Shown: positions 15,033-24,445 of the stretch, piece after piece
How the letters are laid out: the number at the start of each line of letters is the position of its first letter
Numbering within the stretch: the stretch's first letter is position 1
Assembly (NCBI RefSeq): GCF_018141445.1
Contig: NZ_CP058649.1
Coordinates: 4,731,001 to 4,795,000 of the forward strand
DNA from: Vallitalea pronyensis
GTDB lineage: Bacteria; Bacillota; Clostridia; Lachnospirales; Vallitaleaceae
Direction: 5' to 3'
DNA length: 64,000 bases
The notes under the pieces: generated by a model
Told to the model about the DNA's origin: nothing
The model's input: the letters and a program-made list of their open reading frames with translations, nothing else
Databases searched by the model: none
Translations under genes and position numbers: made by a program

Positions 15033-16292
15033 TTATTTTAGTCCAATATCTTTTCGATAATGCTTCTTCTCAAAATGTATTTTATCCACCGCTTGATAAG
15101 CTTTTTCCCTTGCTGCTGTCATGTCATTAGCTGTTGCAGTGATACCTAACACACGTCCTCCATTGGTTAAATACTTTCCATTATCTAACCGTGTACCAGC
15201 ATGAAATACGGTGATGTCTTTATGATCTTGAAAATGTTCTAACCCATTAATTGCATACCCTTTTTCATATTGAATGGGATAACCGCCTGATGCTAGAATT
15301 ACACACACAGTAGACTGATTGTCCCACTGAATATCCATCTCATTTAACTTACCATCCATAGCATGTTCGATAATATCTACCAAGTCTGTCTGCAACCTTG
15401 GTAAGACAACTTGAGCTTCTGGGTCACCAAATCGAGCATTATATTCCAGTAATTTTGGTCCTTTATCCGTTAACATCAGTCCAAAGAACATAATCCCTGT
15501 AAAAGGTCTCCCTTCTTGTTTCATGGCTTCAATAGACGGTTGATAAATTTGCTGCACGCAGATGTCATGTATCGCTTCTGTATAATATTTGCTTGGCGAA
15601 AAAGTACCCATACCCCCTGTATTAAGTCCTTGATCGCCATCCATTGCACGTTTATGATCTTGGGCACTTACCATAGGTACAATGTGCTCACCGTCACAAA
15701 ATGCAAGTACAGATACTTCCGGTCCTGTTATGAATTCTTCCACAACAATGGTATCTCCTGCTGCTCCAAACTTTTTCTCTATCATGATGGTATGGATAGC
15801 AGCTTCTGCTTCTTGAAGGCTGTCACATATAAGCACCCCTTTACCTAATGCGAGACCATCCGCTTTAATGACTAGGGGATAATCACTTGATTGAATATAT
15901 GCTTTTGCTAATACAGGATCACTAAAGCTTGCATAAGCTGCTGTTGGAATGTGATACTTCTCCATTAATTCCTTTGAAAAAACCTTGCTTCCCTCTAGAA
16001 TAGCAGCATTCTGCCTTGGTCCAAATATACTTAAACCTTCACTTTCAAAGCGATCCACAATACCAAGCATCAATGGATCATCCATCCCCACAACCGTAAG
16101 GTCCACAGGATTTGCCTTAACAAAAGCTAATAAACCCTCAATATCCGTTGCCGCTATGTCCACGCACTCTGCAAGTGACGCAATACCAGCATTACCTGGT
16201 GCACAATATAGCTTATCCACACGACTACTTTGGGCTAATTTCCATACGATAGCATGTTCTCTACCACCACTGCCAACAACTAAAATGTTCAT
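15033..16292 (-). CDS. purD: Phosphoribosylamine-glycine ligase
   Basis: The product is 419 residues, the normal length. PurD joins phosphoribosylamine and glycine with ATP to make GAR, the second step of purine synthesis. The N-terminal MNILVVGSGGREHAIVWKL, the ATP-grasp YPLVIKADGLALGKGV, VVEEFITGPEVSVLAF, NTGGMGTFSP and NARFGDPEAQVVLPRL are all diagnostic. It is the last gene of the operon, 26 bp after purN. In many Clostridia purH lies between purN and purD; it is absent here. Confidence 0.97.
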   Translation of the reverse strand: MNILVVGSGGREHAIVWKLAQSSRVDKLYCAPGNAGIASLAECVDIAATDIEGLLAFVKANPVDLTVVGMDDPLMLGIVDRFESEGLSIFGPRQNAAILEGSKVFSKELMEKYHIPTAAYASFSDPVLAKAYIQSSDYPLVIKADGLALGKGVLICDSLQEAEAAIHTIMIEKKFGAAGDTIVVEEFITGPEVSVLAFCDGEHIVPMVSAQDHKRAMDGDQGLNTGGMGTFSPSKYYTEAIHDICVQQIYQPSIEAMKQEGRPFTGIMFFGLMLTDKGPKLLEYNARFGDPEAQVVLPRLQTDLVDIIEHAMDGKLNEMDIQWDNQSTVCVILASGGYPIQYEKGYAINGLEHFQDHKDITVFHAGTRLDNGKYLTNGGRVLGITATANDMTAAREKAYQAVDKIHFEKKHYRKDIGLK

Positions 16293-16318
16293 TGTCCTTA
16301 TCGTCCCTTCTATTTCGA

Positions 16319-16945
16319 TTACACTTTTATTCTAACCCGGCCAGCTTCAACTTGTATTCTATTTTCTGCGTATAATTTAACGGCTTCTGGATAAATGGTC
16401 CATTCTGCTTCTTCCATTACGCGACGTTGTAGACTTTCTGGTGTATCGGATTCATCTACTTTCACAGGCTTCTGTAAAATAATCGGTCCTGTATCTGTCC
16501 CTTCATCCACGAAATGCACCGTTGCTCCTGTCACTTTAACACCTCGTTCTAAAGCATATTCATGGACCTTAAGCCCATAAAAGCCACCACCACAAAAAGC
16601 AGGAATCAACGATGGGTGCACATTCATAATACGATTTGGAAAAGCCTTGACAAAAGACTCTGATAACACCACCAAATAGCCAGCTAACAAAATTAAGTCC
16701 ACTTCCAATGCTTCAAAGTGTTCCTTTAGAGCTTGACTAAAGGCTTCTCTAGATGCATAATCCCTTGGCCTGATACACTTACCAGGAATGTTATACTTTT
16801 TTATACGTTCCAACGCATAAGCACTGGGTTTATTACTTACGACAGAAACAATCTGCGTATGAGGGATGTACCCTTCTTCAATACCATTAATAATAGCCTG
16901 AAGATTGGTCCCTCCACCTGAAACAAGGACACCAACTCTAAGCAT
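16319..16945 (-). CDS. purN: Phosphoribosylglycinamide formyltransferase
   Basis: The product is 208 residues. PurN transfers formyl from 10-formyl-THF to GAR. Family marks are VLVSGGGTNLQAII at the start, the catalytic MNVHPSLIPAF with its Asn and His, HEYALERGVKVTGATVHFVD, and EGTDTGPIILQ containing the catalytic Asp. The insertion FCGGGFYG is normal for the family. It is 17 bp after purM. Confidence 0.96.
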   Translation of the reverse strand: MLRVGVLVSGGGTNLQAIINGIEEGYIPHTQIVSVVSNKPSAYALERIKKYNIPGKCIRPRDYASREAFSQALKEHFEALEVDLILLAGYLVVLSESFVKAFPNRIMNVHPSLIPAFCGGGFYGLKVHEYALERGVKVTGATVHFVDEGTDTGPIILQKPVKVDESDTPESLQRRVMEEAEWTIYPEAVKLYAENRIQVEAGRVRIKV

Positions 16946-16962
16946 GTTACACTCTCCATTTC

Positions 16963-17991
16963 TTAACCTTTAAACATAACCTCTCGGTCACCTGCTTCTA
17001 TTGTTCCAATACGATATGCTTTTTCTCCCGCTGCTTCTAATAATGCAATAGCTGTATCCGCTTCTGCTTCATCCACAATCACCATCATACCAATACCCAT
17101 ATTAAAGGTATTATACATACTCTTTTCCTCTATGTCACCTTTTGCCTGTATTACATTAAATATGGCTGGAATAGGCCATGCTCCTTTTTGTATACTCGCT
17201 GAACAACCTTCTTTTAAGGCTCTTGGAATATTCTCAATAAAGCCGCCACCTGTAATGTGACTGATGCTTTTTATAGCTACTTTATCTTTAATGGCTCCAA
17301 TAGCTTTTACATAAATCTTTGTTGGTTGTATTAAAGCTTCACCTAATGTGCTGCCAAGCTCCTCCATATATACGGAAAGATTCTCTTGCGTTGGTTCAAA
17401 AAGTTTCCTTACCAAAGAATAGCCATTACTATGAATGCCTGAAGATGCTATACCAATTAGTACATCGCCCTCTTTCATGTTCTGACCATTAATCATTTTC
17501 TTCTTATCCACTATACCTACAGCAAATCCAGCCATATCATACTCATCCACTGGATAAAACCCAGGCATCTCAGCAGTCTCACCACCAATAAGGGCAGCTC
17601 CTGATTGACGGCAACCATCTGCTATACCACTCACAATCTCTTCGATTCTTTCAGGTACATTCTTGCCGCAAGCAATATAATCAAGGAAAAATAATGGTTC
17701 AGCACCTGAACATATAATATCATTTACACACATAGCGACACAGTCAATACCGACTGTATCATGTTTATCTTGTAAAAACGCAATCTTCAACTTAGTGCCT
17801 ACACCATCTGTACCCGAAACCAAAACAGGTTCTTCCATCTGATGCTTTGCCAATGAAAACAAACCACCAAAACCACCTATATCTGTTACAACTTCTTCAC
17901 GAAAAGTTGTCTTTACATGCTTCTTCATCAATTCAACAGCCTGATACCCTGCTTCTACATCAACGCCAGAAGCTTTATAATCCATTGCCAT
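16963..17991 (-). CDS. purM: Phosphoribosylformylglycinamidine cyclo-ligase (AIR synthetase)
   Basis: The product is 342 residues from the ATG at 17991, chosen for GAGGAGG 8 bases upstream. The frame to 18030 is longer but starts before that site. PurM closes the imidazole ring with ATP. Visible family segments are DYKASGVDVEAGYQAV, the phosphate-binding VSGTDGVGTKL, GIDCVAMCVNDIICSGAEPLFFLDY, GGETAEMPGFY, GIASSGIHSNGYSLVR and HITGGGFIENIPR. It is 62 bp after purF. Confidence 0.96.
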   Translation of the reverse strand: MAMDYKASGVDVEAGYQAVELMKKHVKTTFREEVVTDIGGFGGLFSLAKHQMEEPVLVSGTDGVGTKLKIAFLQDKHDTVGIDCVAMCVNDIICSGAEPLFFLDYIACGKNVPERIEEIVSGIADGCRQSGAALIGGETAEMPGFYPVDEYDMAGFAVGIVDKKKMINGQNMKEGDVLIGIASSGIHSNGYSLVRKLFEPTQENLSVYMEELGSTLGEALIQPTKIYVKAIGAIKDKVAIKSISHITGGGFIENIPRALKEGCSASIQKGAWPIPAIFNVIQAKGDIEEKSMYNTFNMGIGMMVIVDEAEADTAIALLEAAGEKAYRIGTIEAGDREVMFKG

Positions 17992-18053
17992 GTGCTTATC
18001 CTCCTCATACTCACACTTTACATACACCAAAATAACGTTATTTTAACAACAAC

Positions 18054-19427
18054 CTAGTCCACACTAATGGGGTACCTGCCATTAAAACAGGCCATACAAT
18101 AATCCCGCTTACCATTTCTACACGTACCTAACAGTCCTGCCTGACTAATATATCCTAAACTATCAGCTCCAATAAGCTCTCTAATTTCATCATTATTCAT
18201 GGTACTTGCCACCAACTTCTGTCTCTCTGGTGTATCAATACCAAAATAGCAAGAATGCTTAACCGGCGGTGATGAAATTCGTACATGTACTTCTGTAGCA
18301 CCAGCGTCTTTTAGCAGATTAACAATCTTTCTACAAGTCGTACCTCTTACAATAGAATCATCAATCATGACCACTTTTTTACCAGCAATCTGACTACGAA
18401 TAGGATTTAGCTTCATGTGTACACCAAGTTCACGCATATCCTGACTTGGTTGAATGAAGGTACGTCCAACATAACGATTCTTCATAAAACCATTCACATA
18501 TTGGATACCCGATTCCTGTGAAAAACCTTTTGCTGCTGCTAAACCTGAATCCGGCACACCAACAACCACATCTGCATCAACGGGGTATTCCTTTGCTAAC
18601 ACCTTACCTGCCTCAAACCGAGACGTAAATACTTCAATACCATCCATGACACTATCCGGTCTAGCAAAATAGATGTATTCAAAAATACATGTTGCAGATT
18701 TCTCTGGCGTTTCTATTTGTATGGATCGCATCCCCTTACTATCCACCACGATAATTTCTCCTGGTTCTACATCTCTTATTAAATCAATACCAAGAGAATC
18801 AAAAGCACATGACTCAGAAGAAAATACATAGGAGTCTTCTTTTTTACCCATCACCAATGGTCGCATACCTAATGGGTCTCTTGCCGCTATAAGCTTATGG
18901 GGAGTCATAACCAGTAAGGAATAAGCACCTTTTATCTGTGTCATAACTTCTTGTAAAGCATCTTCAATGGTATTGTATTTTATACGGCTTCTTGACAAAA
19001 GTGCCGCAATAATTTCTGTATCTGACGTGGTCTGGAAGATGGTTCCTTGTTTTTCTAATGCATGCTTCAGAGCAGCCGCATTGGTAAGGTTACCATTATG
19101 TGCAATGGCCATGTGCCCTTTTGTATATTTAATGACAAGTGGTTGAGCATTTTCTGCATAACTCTCACCTGTGGTGGAATAACGTACATGTCCGATAGCA
19201 GAATGTCCTTTTAAATAGTTCAACACCACATCATCAAATATCTCAGATACCATGCCCATTTCTTTTCGATATAACATGGTTCCATTATTATTAACGGCTA
19301 TACCTGCACTTTCTTGACCTCTATGCTGTAAAGCAAAAAGCCCATAATAAGTTAACCTAGATGTATCCAACTCATTATTATCATAGACACCGAATACACC
19401 ACACTCTTCTTTTAGCTTATCAAACAT
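18054..19427 (-). CDS. purF: Amidophosphoribosyltransferase
   Basis: The product is 457 residues. PurF makes phosphoribosylamine from PRPP and glutamine, the committed step. The precursor reads MFDKLKEECGVFGVYD; cleavage before the Cys of ECGVFG exposes the N-terminal nucleophile of the glutaminase domain. The PRPP loop is VVMIDDSIVRGTT. Four Cys in CIFEYIYFARPDS, HSCYFGID and CRNGKRDYCMACF fit the oxygen-labile 4Fe-4S form of Firmicutes. The LVVASTMNNDEIRELIGADSLGYI tail is typical. Confidence 0.97.
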   Translation of the reverse strand: MFDKLKEECGVFGVYDNNELDTSRLTYYGLFALQHRGQESAGIAVNNNGTMLYRKEMGMVSEIFDDVVLNYLKGHSAIGHVRYSTTGESYAENAQPLVIKYTKGHMAIAHNGNLTNAAALKHALEKQGTIFQTTSDTEIIAALLSRSRIKYNTIEDALQEVMTQIKGAYSLLVMTPHKLIAARDPLGMRPLVMGKKEDSYVFSSESCAFDSLGIDLIRDVEPGEIIVVDSKGMRSIQIETPEKSATCIFEYIYFARPDSVMDGIEVFTSRFEAGKVLAKEYPVDADVVVGVPDSGLAAAKGFSQESGIQYVNGFMKNRYVGRTFIQPSQDMRELGVHMKLNPIRSQIAGKKVVMIDDSIVRGTTCRKIVNLLKDAGATEVHVRISSPPVKHSCYFGIDTPERQKLVASTMNNDEIRELIGADSLGYISQAGLLGTCRNGKRDYCMACFNGRYPISVD

Positions 19428-19455
19428 TTGATATGTACCCCTTTCTACGTATCCG

Positions 19456-20166
19456 TTACTTGCCTAATGTTCTTTTTAAAATTTCTTGATAAGCATCTTC
19501 CACTTTGCCAAGGTCTCTTCTAAAACGGTCTTTGTCTAATTTCTCACCGGTATTTTTGTCCCAAAAACGGCATGTATCCGGTGAGATTTCATCAGCTAAT
19601 ATAATATGACCATCTGATGTTCTTCCAAACTCCAACTTGAAATCCACTAACTCGATGTTAATGGAAGCAAAATATGTGGTTAATGTTGTATTAATTTTTA
19701 AAGACATATCTGCAATGGTTTTTAATTCCTCTTCCGTAGCTAATGACATGGCATAGATATGGTAATCATTAATCATGGGGTCACCTAGATCATCGTTTTT
19801 ATAGCAATATTCTAGAACAGTGCTTGCCATTTTGGTCCCTTCTTCAAGACCAAGGCGTTTACTTAAGCTGCCTGCTGCGATGTTTCTTACGATGACTTCT
19901 AATGGTACGATCTGAACTTTTCGAACAACAGTTTCCCGTTCATTTAGTTCTTCAATCAAATGGGTGGGTATGCCCTCTTTTTCAAGTAAGCCCATTAAAT
20001 AGTTGGACACACGGTTGTTAACGCTTCCCTTTTCCTCAATGGACCCTTTTTTAACGCCGTTGAATGCCGTTGCATCATCCTTATAGGAAACGATTAATTT
20101 TTCTTCATCGTCCGTTTTAAAAACCTTCTTAGCTTTACCTTCGTATAATAATGTGGTTTTTTTCAC
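19456..20166 (-). CDS. purC: SAICAR synthase
   Basis: The product is 236 residues, starting at a GTG with AAAGGACG upstream. PurC adds aspartate to CAIR. Marks are LLYEGKAKKVFKTDDE, YKDDATAFNG, GIPTHLIEELNERETVVRKVQIVPLEVIVRN, LVDFKLEFGR and ISPDTCRFWD. It lies between purE (50 bp) and purF (28 bp) in one transcript. Confidence 0.96.
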   Translation of the reverse strand: MKKTTLLYEGKAKKVFKTDDEEKLIVSYKDDATAFNGVKKGSIEEKGSVNNRVSNYLMGLLEKEGIPTHLIEELNERETVVRKVQIVPLEVIVRNIAAGSLSKRLGLEEGTKMASTVLEYCYKNDDLGDPMINDYHIYAMSLATEEELKTIADMSLKINTTLTTYFASINIELVDFKLEFGRTSDGHIILADEISPDTCRFWDKNTGEKLDKDRFRRDLGKVEDAYQEILKRTLGK

Positions 20167-20216
20167 TTCTATCGTCCTTTCTCTGCATATCTTTTACCAG
20201 TTGACATAACTATTCA

Positions 20217-20732
20217 TCACATGGATTCTAGGTAATGCTCATACTTCATTGTTTCTAATCTATCTGCTTTATCTTCAACCATTTCTTGAAGTTCTTTTTT
20301 ATAGGTCTCTACTTTTTGATATATCCCATCATCAAAGCTTCCAATTATGGAACCTGCTAGGATACCTGCATTTTTTGCTCCATTAATGGCAACGGTTGCT
20401 ACAGGAATACCTGGCGGCATCTGAACAATGGAATAGAGTGAATCCACACCACTTAGTGTCCTTGTCTTTACAGGTACACCAATAACAGGTAATGCTGTTA
20501 ATGAAGCAACCATCCCTGGTAAGTGAGCTGCGCCGCCTGCTCCAGCAATAATCACTTTCAAACCTTTTTCCTTGGCAGTTTTTGCATACGTAAAGAGTCG
20601 CTCAGGTGTACGATGGGCTGAGACAATGGTTAACTCATAAGGAATACCAAAATCATCAAGTATCTTTGCTGCTTCCTGCATAACAGGCAAATCTGAATCA
20701 CTTCCCATTATGATGCCTACGATTGGCTTCAT
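20217..20732 (-). CDS. purE: N5-CAIR mutase (PurE class I)
   Basis: The product is 171 residues. PurE class I moves the carboxylate of N5-CAIR to give CAIR and needs PurK. Signatures are GIIMGSDSDLPVM, SAHRTPERLFTYA, IAGAGGAAHLPGMVAS, VIGVPVKT and SIVQMPPGIPVATVAI. The start codon overlaps the purK stop (GGATGA), so the two are translationally coupled, consistent with their consecutive reactions. Confidence 0.97.
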   Translation of the reverse strand: MKPIVGIIMGSDSDLPVMQEAAKILDDFGIPYELTIVSAHRTPERLFTYAKTAKEKGLKVIIAGAGGAAHLPGMVASLTALPVIGVPVKTRTLSGVDSLYSIVQMPPGIPVATVAINGAKNAGILAGSIIGSFDDGIYQKVETYKKELQEMVEDKADRLETMKYEHYLESM

Positions 20733-21901
20733 CCAATAACCTCCTTATGTGTATGGGTAATTTGTATACACATTTTTGCTTGATCTGCTCGCTCTATGGC
20801 TTCATCTAAAGTGGTTGCACATACCGTTAGATGTCCCATTTTTCTTTTCTCCCTTACCTCTGTTTTACCATAAATATGTACCTTAACATGAGGGTCTTGC
20901 TGTGCCTCTATTAAGCCATCAACGCATGTCTTACCATATGCACCATCCGCTCCCAACAGATTACGCATAACTGTTGGACAACGTAATGCCACATCACCTA
21001 AAGGTAATCCAGAAATGGCACGTATATGCTGTTCAAATTGGGAGGTCATACAGCCTTCAATGGTATAATGTCCTGAATTATGGGGACGAGGTGCTACTTC
21101 GTTAATATAGATTGTATCATCTTCTGTCACAAACATCTCCACACAAAACATGCCTACTCCTGCAAAAATTTCCATAACCTCTGAGGCCAGTTCCATGGCT
21201 TTTTTTGTACAATCTTCCGTTATGTCTGCAGGTACTCTTGTTTCATCGAGTATGCTGTCTTCGTGAATGTTCTCACCTACTGGATATATGGCAATATGTC
21301 CGTCAATACTCCTGCATGCTAATACCGAAATTTCCTTTACAAAAGGCACAAATTCTTCAATCATTAATTCGATTTGTCCATTACCAAGCTGTTTATAAGC
21401 CTCTTGGATAGCGTCTTTATGCTGAACCACCCAATTACCCTTACCATCATAGCCACCTGTACATGCTTTGAGCATCATGGGATAACCAAATCGGTTTCCT
21501 GCTTCTTCAATATCTTGTTGTGTTTTAATCTGCTGAAATCTAGGCACAGAGATTTGCCCTTTTAGAAGTGTTGTTTTCTGACGAAACTTATTTTGAATAA
21601 TGGCTAAGCTGCTAACTGTTGGGTAGATGACATACTCTTCCTGTTCCAGTTGTTTCAAAATCCCAACATGGATATGTTCAAACTCATAGGTAATCACATC
21701 AACCTTTTCTGCCAGTTGACGCAATGCATCCTCATCATCATATGCTGCTACAATATGCTCATCGGAGATACTGTGTGATGGGCAACATTCAGTGGGGTCT
21801 AGTGTGACCACATAAAACCCTAATCGTTTTGCATCTAGTATCATCATTTTTCCTAATTGGCCTCCGCCAATAATTCCTATTTTCTTAGAAAGACAATTCA
21901 T
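20729..21901 (-). CDS. purK: 5-(carboxyamino)imidazole ribonucleotide synthase
   Basis: The product is 390 residues, ATP-grasp. PurK carboxylates AIR with ATP and bicarbonate. Marks are KKIGIIGGGQLGKMMILDAK, YVVTLDPTECCPSHS, MLKACTGGYDGKGNWVV, FVPFVKEISVLACR and NEVAPRPHNSGHYTIEGC. It is the first gene of the operon, 82 bp below the promoter's -10. PurK first, ahead of purE, differs from the common purE-K order. Confidence 0.96.
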   Translation of the reverse strand: MNCLSKKIGIIGGGQLGKMMILDAKRLGFYVVTLDPTECCPSHSISDEHIVAAYDDEDALRQLAEKVDVITYEFEHIHVGILKQLEQEEYVIYPTVSSLAIIQNKFRQKTTLLKGQISVPRFQQIKTQQDIEEAGNRFGYPMMLKACTGGYDGKGNWVVQHKDAIQEAYKQLGNGQIELMIEEFVPFVKEISVLACRSIDGHIAIYPVGENIHEDSILDETRVPADITEDCTKKAMELASEVMEIFAGVGMFCVEMFVTEDDTIYINEVAPRPHNSGHYTIEGCMTSQFEQHIRAISGLPLGDVALRCPTVMRNLLGADGAYGKTCVDGLIEAQQDPHVKVHIYGKTEVREKRKMGHLTVCATTLDEAIERADQAKMCIQITHTHKEVIG

Positions 21902-21982
21902 AAGGAACGGCTCCTTCGTTGATACATGGTTAACTGTTTCCTGAATACACCATGTGCATCATACACATATAGGTGTAACGTT

Positions 21983-22060
21983 ATTTTACAAATAAAACGT
22001 CAGGAAGTCAATAGTTTTTCCGAACATTATTTTATTTATTTATTTTATTATTCGTTTTTA
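21983..22060 (-). promoter_or_regulatory. pur operon promoter and PurR box pair
   Basis: On the minus strand TTGACT (22011-22006), a 17-base spacer and TAAAAT (21988-21983) form the promoter. Just upstream are two inverted PurBox-like sites, AAAACGAATAAT (22059-22047) and ATAATGTTCGGAAAA (to 22014). They are arranged like the Bacillus PurR operator CGAAC/GTTCG pair. This predicts PurR control with PRPP as inducer. I see no purine riboswitch in the 80-nt leader. Confidence 0.75.
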
Positions 22061-22212
22061 AAGTATAATTTCCTATAAATCACAATAAATAAACGCTTAT
22101 TCCAGAGAAATATGGCATGTAAATTGTTATACACAAGCAAAACCAGAACATTACCCCTTACCAATGTTCAATGTCGCATATGCAATCTACAACCATTATA
22201 CCCTTTAAATGA

Positions 22213-22275
22213 GCAAAAGAGGCTACCTCTCGTTCAGCAAAGGAATTTTATCCGTTAGGAAAGTATTCTTAATGT
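22213..22275. repeat. Conserved intergenic element, copy B
   Basis: The second copy of the element at 14268-14335, in the same orientation: CAAAAGAGGCTA, then CAAAG, ATTTT, TCCGTTAGGAAAGTAT and CTTAA. Its inner stem is weaker than in copy A. It sits between the pur promoter and the terminator of the next gene. The remaining part of the 22061-22330 gap is AT-rich with no ORF. Confidence 0.5.
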
Positions 22276-22330
22276 CAATGAAAATACTTTTATTCCAAAG
22301 ACTTTTTTAGAGACTTTTTCAAAACATAGA

Positions 22331-22360
22331 AAAAGCTCAAAGCAACGAACCTTTGAGCCA
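22331..22360 (-). terminator. Terminator of the tocopherol-cyclase-like gene
   Basis: GCTCAAAG, eight bases, then CTTTGAGC form the stem, followed on the minus strand by TTTTTCTATG. Confidence 0.88.
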
Positions 22361-22376
22361 TTAGATTATACATGAA

Positions 22377-23504
22377 TCAATCATATTCACCATATTCACA
22401 TCCAGCGTTTTTCCCTTCGAACTCATGAAGTAATTGATACTGACCTCTTTTTTTCTCATATAGTTTAATGGTTCCATAAGCTGTGCCACCATTAAACAAT
22501 CGATTATGGCGTTTTTCACCATGGGGATTTTCATAATTAAAAAACAACATATCCTCTTTTTTACATCGAAAATCAATCTCTAATTTAGAATGACGATTGA
22601 AAGATGTTACAAGCCACTGTACTTCATCCTCATGCTCAATAAACTCAAAGGACTGTTCCACACCTTTCCAGAATTTCGAAAAGTTATATTCATAAAGTTT
22701 GCCTTCATGATAAAACATGGTGAGTATTTTACCCTCTATGGGCTTACCAAAAATAACAGGACGACCGCCTCCTAAGTCCAAACTGGTCCTCTCTAACACT
22801 TCTTCCGTTCCCTTATAGGTTATATTGTTGCAGTTAAGCCATATCCACGGACTCGTAAAGTCGCAACCCCAATTCTTGTCCTGATACCCATAACTTTTTT
22901 CTGGAATAATGTTATAAGTACGGTCATTCAGTTTAACGATTCCTTCATAGGTAGCCTTCATCCCCTGTACGTGCCAATACATGTCAAAAGCATTCAATTT
23001 GCGTAAAAGCCAAGACGCTCCATAACCAACATCATAAGATAATATCTTATTTATTTTCAATTGCCATAAAATATTACCTGCATCCGACATGTATTCTGGA
23101 TGATCCTTGCTGTCAATTTCAGTCATCATGACTTTACCAGACAGTTTTGTTTCTGATAGATAATTATCGCCAATCTTAAGTTGAAGCGGTTTCTTTTTGT
23201 ACGCGAAGGTGTGAATCGCATAAAAATTATGAATTTGACATTTGTTTTTTCCCCAAGTACCAGCCTTAATTAAAGCATATGAAGGTTTTATACCTTGCTG
23301 TTTATGTTGTTCTAGCTGACCATAAATGGGGCCATCCCCACCTAAAGCTGGATTCATGATATAGTATTCAATAAAAAAGGCTTGTTCTTCTCCTGTCTCT
23401 ACATCATAACCCGTAAATGAATGCCACCACCAATCGTACCCCTGCTTTTTTAATTTTCCATGTTCCAGCATGTAGTCATTTTTTTTGTTATGCTTTCCCA
23501 TCAT
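22377..23504 (-). CDS. Tocopherol-cyclase-like / AttH-type lipocalin-fold protein
   Basis: The product is 375 residues. The opening (GYDWWWHSFTGYDVETGEEQAFFIEYYIMNP), many aromatic beta-strand segments, and the late GYQDKNWGCDFTSPWIWLNCN resemble the tocopherol cyclase / hydroxyneurosporene-synthase-like superfamily. In that superfamily two lipocalin halves bind a lipid. Nothing shows that tocopherol itself is made in this organism, so a lipid- or isoprenoid-binding role is the safe reading. It is cytosolic with no signal peptide. The family call is by pattern. Confidence 0.6.
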   Translation of the reverse strand: MMGKHNKKNDYMLEHGKLKKQGYDWWWHSFTGYDVETGEEQAFFIEYYIMNPALGGDGPIYGQLEQHKQQGIKPSYALIKAGTWGKNKCQIHNFYAIHTFAYKKKPLQLKIGDNYLSETKLSGKVMMTEIDSKDHPEYMSDAGNILWQLKINKILSYDVGYGASWLLRKLNAFDMYWHVQGMKATYEGIVKLNDRTYNIIPEKSYGYQDKNWGCDFTSPWIWLNCNNITYKGTEEVLERTSLDLGGGRPVIFGKPIEGKILTMFYHEGKLYEYNFSKFWKGVEQSFEFIEHEDEVQWLVTSFNRHSKLEIDFRCKKEDMLFFNYENPHGEKRHNRLFNGGTAYGTIKLYEKKRGQYQLLHEFEGKNAGCEYGEYD

Positions 23505-23611
23505 AGGACCTCCCTACGTTCATTACTCTTAAACTAAATTATGACAGATATTTCTTACATTGTAAATGGATGTCATCCTATAATTATTCATTTCATGCTG
23601 AACATATACAT

Positions 23612-24157
23612 TTATTTTTCAAATTCATATAACCAACCTAGTTGCCATTTCCCAATTGTTCGCCAGTCGTTATGGATGGCTTCTTCCCACGACTTACCAT
23701 GGACACATACCTCAAGAGCCAATTGAGGTGCTCTATGCCCAACAAAGGCTATATATGCATGATCATAGTTTTCTTGTAGAAAATGCAGCAATTCTCTTAT
23801 TCTCTGTTCAACATGCCTCATACTTTCACCATTAATGAAGGGTTCATCAATATGTTCAAGGTAATCTACCAATTCCTTATCTTTACCATTTAATACACCA
23901 TAATTGCATTCACGCAATCTCTGGTCATATATAATTGTAGTGTTTTCTTCATTAAACAACAGTTTGGTCGTCTGTACGGCACGCTGTAAATCAGAAGAGA
24001 TAACCACATCAAAATGTTCATCTTGTACTTGTTTATTAATCCCTTGAATTTGTTGTATTCCCAATGGAGAGAGCTCTCCTTCATTCCACCCCGTTGCTAA
24101 ACCACATATATTATCCGTTGTTGTTCCATGTGTAAAGTATTTAATTCGAATTGACAT
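23612..24157 (-). CDS. Histidine phosphatase superfamily protein with altered RHG motif
   Basis: The product is 181 residues of phosphoglycerate-mutase-like fold. The catalytic motif, normally RHG near the N-terminus, reads FTHGTTTDN: His is present but the Arg is Thr. The rest is intact: GWNEGELSPLGIQQ, SSDLQRAVQTT, LRECNYGVLNGK and the late FVGHRAP with the second catalytic His. Arg helps bind the phosphate, so activity may be weak or the substrate different. GAGGAGGAGC precedes the ATG. The gene stands alone. Confidence 0.8.
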   Translation of the reverse strand: MSIRIKYFTHGTTTDNICGLATGWNEGELSPLGIQQIQGINKQVQDEHFDVVISSDLQRAVQTTKLLFNEENTTIIYDQRLRECNYGVLNGKDKELVDYLEHIDEPFINGESMRHVEQRIRELLHFLQENYDHAYIAFVGHRAPQLALEVCVHGKSWEEAIHNDWRTIGKWQLGWLYEFEK

Positions 24158-24445
24158 ACTTGCTCCTCCTCTTAGCTTAACTTGCTCTATAGATATCTAT
24201 CCAAGATTACCTTTTCTTAGAATTATGTATATGCTGATGTTAGAGTATCTGCATGTAAATGTCAATCAATATGTCATACGCTTGTACATTAACATATTCA
24301 CAGAAATAAATAAGGATATTAAGCTACATGCATAAACAACTACCTATAAGATAATCATTGACACCTAACAACCAATACGAGATAATTGGGATTAACCAAG
24401 TATATTGGTGTATTAGACTTTCATGTCTTATAAGGAGGCAGGTTC

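Noticed and set aside
21902..21982. Possible purine riboswitch in the pur leader
   Set aside because: The leader is only about 80 nt and none of the conserved purine-riboswitch junction bases are seen; the PurBox pair explains regulation better.
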